From positions 1 to 33,379 of the IMG/VR virus record IMGVR_UViG_3300047560_000364: a stretch of 33,379 nt of DNA; one strand, given 5' to 3'. Numbering within the stretch: position 1 is the stretch's first letter; each line of letters begins with the position of its first letter. Both the position numbers and the translations under genes were made by a program. The stretch comes from a virus. Below, in pieces: positions 30,625 through 33,379 of this stretch. The notes beneath the pieces are model-generated. The model saw only the letters and a list, made by a program, of their open reading frames with translations. It searched no databases and was not told where the DNA came from.

Positions 30625-33379
30625 ATGGCATCAAGAGTTAGAACAATTGATTTCTTACCAGAAATCTTTCAGACCCCATCTAATCAACAGTTTCTATCAG
30701 CTACACTAGATCAGCTAGTGCAGCCCCCTAATTTCACAAAAATGCAGGGTTACATTGGTAGTAAGTTTGGATATGGAGTTAATGCTTCGGATTCTTATAT
30801 CACTGAACCTAATAAGACTAGAAAAGACTATCAGTTAGAACCTGCTGTTGTCTTTAAAAAGAAAGATACGTTAGTTGCGTATGACGCAATCACCTATCCA
30901 GAAGTTATTGATGCTATCAAAAATGAAGGTGGTATAACAAACAATCACAACAGATTGTTTAGCGGAGACTTCTATTCATGGGACAGCTTTGCTGACATGG
31001 ATAAGCTGATTAACTATAGTCAGTATTACTGGTTGCCACAAGGTCCTGAACCTGTAAACGTTGAGACTGATAACTTATTCAAGTCAGGTACCTTCACCGT
31101 CGAAAGTAATGGAATTGAATATTCATATAGTGCAGACTTGTTCAGATTCGACACACCTAATCCAGTTGTTACATTAGTACGAGGTGGTTCATATGATTTT
31201 GTATTGAATCAAACTACTCCATTCTATATTCAAACTGAACCGGGCATCAGTGGATTCAAAGCATTAAGAACTAACATCAGCACACGTGATATCTATGGAT
31301 TGTCATACAACGGTACTTCTACAGGTACAATTACGTTTGATGTTCCTTTAGCAGATGCACAGGATAACAACAACTATCCAGGTAACACTGAGATTGATTT
31401 GGTTACCACTTTGACATTTGACCAAGTACATGGAAAACGCCTAAGTGAACTAAAGAACATCGATAATGTTACTGGACTAGAAAACAAGACTTTGATTTTC
31501 TATGGTACTGCACCAAAAGCAAAATACTTTGTTGGTAATTTCTTTGGTGAGTATGGTTTTGACGGTGATGCACCGGGTGCAAACCAAGAGTTTTCTATAA
31601 ACGTTCAGTCTGTTACTGATAGCGCACTTACATGCGATTCGACTATCGGCATGCAACCTAACATGGCTATCGTTTTCAGTGGAATTGTGTTCGATGAAAT
31701 TCAAGAGCACAGAGTTTACTATGTAAAAGAAGTTATTGACGAAACCACATTTACTATTTGTACTGACAACATCAAACCAAACGATACTCAAGTAACATTT
31801 GAGGATGCAATTCCAGCTGGCGAATTAACTGCTTCTTTAAACTCAGGTGGTCTTGAGGAAGGCACATATACTACTGTTAATAGTAACTACTACGTGATAA
31901 CTTATGCTCCCAACGATGATAATGACCCTGTTATCAGTTTAGTTGAAGGTGGCAAGTTACCAGACAATCAAAAGATTACTATTCGTTATGGTACAGAATA
32001 TGTAACTCGCAATTTTGTAAAGAATAGCTATAACGAAATCTCATTGATTCCTGTTATCACTGCTAACTTAGACACATTGTATTATCAAGACGGTACTAAC
32101 CCTGACCAATACGGTACTATCAAGTTAGTAGACAATCCAAACAGTAACATCATCAATGTAAATGATATTATCGGTAAGAAAACCTACGTAAGCCCTAACG
32201 GCATCAAGTTCACTAATGGCTTGAAAGTTAAGTTTAACGGTAACATTACTCCTGTAAAATACAAACAGGATCAATATTATGTTGAAGGTGTTGGTACTAG
32301 CATCGCATTATTACCGGTGAGTGAACAACTCGTACCTGAACCATTCGGTCAAGGTTTCTATGCACCGTTCGATAATGCATCATATGACACTGACGCATAC
32401 GGTAACGCATTGTTAGTTCCATATACACCGGACTATATTACTGTTAATCGTAACAGTTTGAGTAAGAATGCATGGAGTCGTAGTAATCGTTGGTTCCACG
32501 TAGAAGTTTTGAATGCTACATTAGCAAGCAACCCAAACAGCCCTCTAGTTATTGCTGCTTTGAATAGCAATGACGCTAGAGCAAAACGTCCTATCATTGA
32601 ATTCTATCCTAACTTGAAATTATTCAATGCTGGATCGATTGGTAAAGCCCCGATTGATTACATTAACTTTGATGTAACAGACGCATTCAACACAGTAGAA
32701 GGTGCAACCCAGTTCATCCCTGACGGTTCAACGAGTACTCTATTTGACGGAGCAAGAATTGTATTTGCAGGAGATGCAAATCCAGAAGTTAGAAACAAAA
32801 TCTTTGTTGCTAGCCTTGTCAGAACAAAGCCATTTGCTACTCCGGTGATTTCTTTGAGCAAAGCATATGACGGTGATGTTTCATACAATGAACAAACTGT
32901 AGTAGTTAAAGGTGAGCAATATCAAGGGCATAGTTTCTACTTTGACGGTAGTAACTGGAACGAAACTCAATTCAAACAGTATATAAATCAACCACCTAAG
33001 TTTGATGTATTTGATACGAATGGAATTAGCTTCGGTGATATTAACTACTATCCGGGTTCTAACTTCACCGGGTCTACTTTATTTGAATATAAAACAGGCA
33101 CTGGCGCAGATGATCCTATTTTAGGATTCCCAATACAATACAGTTCCATCACTAACATCGGTGATATTAGTTTTGATGTGAGTTTGAATTCAGATACATT
33201 TGACTTTGTGTATGATAGCCAATCGATAAACCTAAGTGTTGGTTTGGGTTACGTGCAGACATATACTTCAACTACCGATTACACACGTTCAATCGGCTGG
33301 CAAACAGCAGTTGAAAAGTCTTTCCAATATCAAGTATTCAACTTAACATATGCAGGCACTGCTATTATTTGTGACATAC
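30625..33379 (+). CDS. Very large virion structural protein at the gp7 position, partial (right edge)
   Basis: An open frame of 918 codons runs from the ATG at 30625 (AGG seven bases upstream) to the window edge without a stop. The N-terminus (MASRVRTIDFLPEIFQTPSN, then FLSATLDQLVQPP, then GYIGSKFG) looks like a baseplate-bound anchor. The rest is a chain of beta-rich domains, with NSLSKNAWSRSNRWFHVEVL near residues 611-630. It directly follows gp6, the place of gp7 in T4-like baseplates (T4 gp7 has 1032 residues). I cannot align it confidently to gp7. It could be a gp7 functional equivalent or a giant baseplate-attached fibre. The total length is unknown. Confidence 0.65.
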   Translation, partial: MASRVRTIDFLPEIFQTPSNQQFLSATLDQLVQPPNFTKMQGYIGSKFGYGVNASDSYITEPNKTRKDYQLEPAVVFKKKDTLVAYDAITYPEVIDAIKNEGGITNNHNRLFSGDFYSWDSFADMDKLINYSQYYWLPQGPEPVNVETDNLFKSGTFTVESNGIEYSYSADLFRFDTPNPVVTLVRGGSYDFVLNQTTPFYIQTEPGISGFKALRTNISTRDIYGLSYNGTSTGTITFDVPLADAQDNNNYPGNTEIDLVTTLTFDQVHGKRLSELKNIDNVTGLENKTLIFYGTAPKAKYFVGNFFGEYGFDGDAPGANQEFSINVQSVTDSALTCDSTIGMQPNMAIVFSGIVFDEIQEHRVYYVKEVIDETTFTICTDNIKPNDTQVTFEDAIPAGELTASLNSGGLEEGTYTTVNSNYYVITYAPNDDNDPVISLVEGGKLPDNQKITIRYGTEYVTRNFVKNSYNEISLIPVITANLDTLYYQDGTNPDQYGTIKLVDNPNSNIINVNDIIGKKTYVSPNGIKFTNGLKVKFNGNITPVKYKQDQYYVEGVGTSIALLPVSEQLVPEPFGQGFYAPFDNASYDTDAYGNALLVPYTPDYITVNRNSLSKNAWSRSNRWFHVEVLNATLASNPNSPLVIAALNSNDARAKRPIIEFYPNLKLFNAGSIGKAPIDYINFDVTDAFNTVEGATQFIPDGSTSTLFDGARIVFAGDANPEVRNKIFVASLVRTKPFATPVISLSKAYDGDVSYNEQTVVVKGEQYQGHSFYFDGSNWNETQFKQYINQPPKFDVFDTNGISFGDINYYPGSNFTGSTLFEYKTGTGADDPILGFPIQYSSITNIGDISFDVSLNSDTFDFVYDSQSINLSVGLGYVQTYTSTTDYTRSIGWQTAVEKSFQYQVFNLTYAGTAIICDI

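Noticed and set aside
1-33379. CRISPR arrays, insertion sequences, integrase or attachment sites
   Set aside because: No regularly spaced direct repeats, transposase, recombinase or terminal repeats were seen anywhere in the window.

Overview
The window is a 33 kb piece of a tailed-phage genome of the T4-like (contractile-tail myovirus) type. Homologues of T4 gp20, gp21, gp22, gp23, gp67, gp26, gp46, gp47, gp55, gp53, gp5, gp25 and gp6 can be read directly from the sequence, largely in T4-like blocks. There are no bacterial housekeeping genes, rRNA, convincing tRNA, integrase or insertion sequence. Base composition is moderately AT-rich throughout. Several proteins differ in length and domain layout from the T4 versions, which fits a lineage from aquatic metagenomes rather than a close coliphage relative. 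The host cannot be named from this window.

Layout, left to right. (1) 1-2944, minus: two fibre-like virion proteins, the first cut by the left edge. (2) 3058-3423, minus: a small orphan gene with its own late-type promoter and UUCG-loop terminators on both sides. (3) 3557-9511, minus: the head module, with major capsid protein, scaffold, prohead protease, an acidic gp67-like core protein, a small basic protein and the portal. (4) 9529-12261, minus: a tape-measure-like protein carrying a muramidase-like domain. (5) 12333-13393, plus: a gp26-like hub protein overlapping a 75-residue gene through a T TTT TTC slippery site, a strong candidate for programmed -1 frameshifting. (6) 13394-13969: a gene-free, hairpin-rich gap that may encode a structured RNA. 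(7) 13970-18794, minus: a PD-(D/E)XK resolvase-like nuclease, gp46, a small gene, gp47 and the late sigma factor gp55, which has a large extra N-terminal region. (8) 18909-33379, plus: the baseplate module, with a tube-junction protein, gp53, a hub protein at the gp27 position, gp5-like spike, gp25, gp6, and a very large structural protein cut by the right edge.

How the parts fit. gp55 directs late transcription at TATAAATA-type boxes in T4. Boxes of the form NATAAATA or ACTAAATA lie just upstream of many late units here on both strands, including a plus/minus pair in each of the two divergent intergenic regions. The gp46/gp47 complex and the resolvase would process recombination intermediates for replication and packaging. 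The head genes build and mature the prohead; candidate protease sites of the form (L/I)xE before A, G or S are visible in gp22, gp23 and the gp67-like protein. The baseplate, spike and tape-measure genes build the tail. The spike lacks the lysozyme of T4 gp5, while the tape-measure protein carries a candidate replacement.
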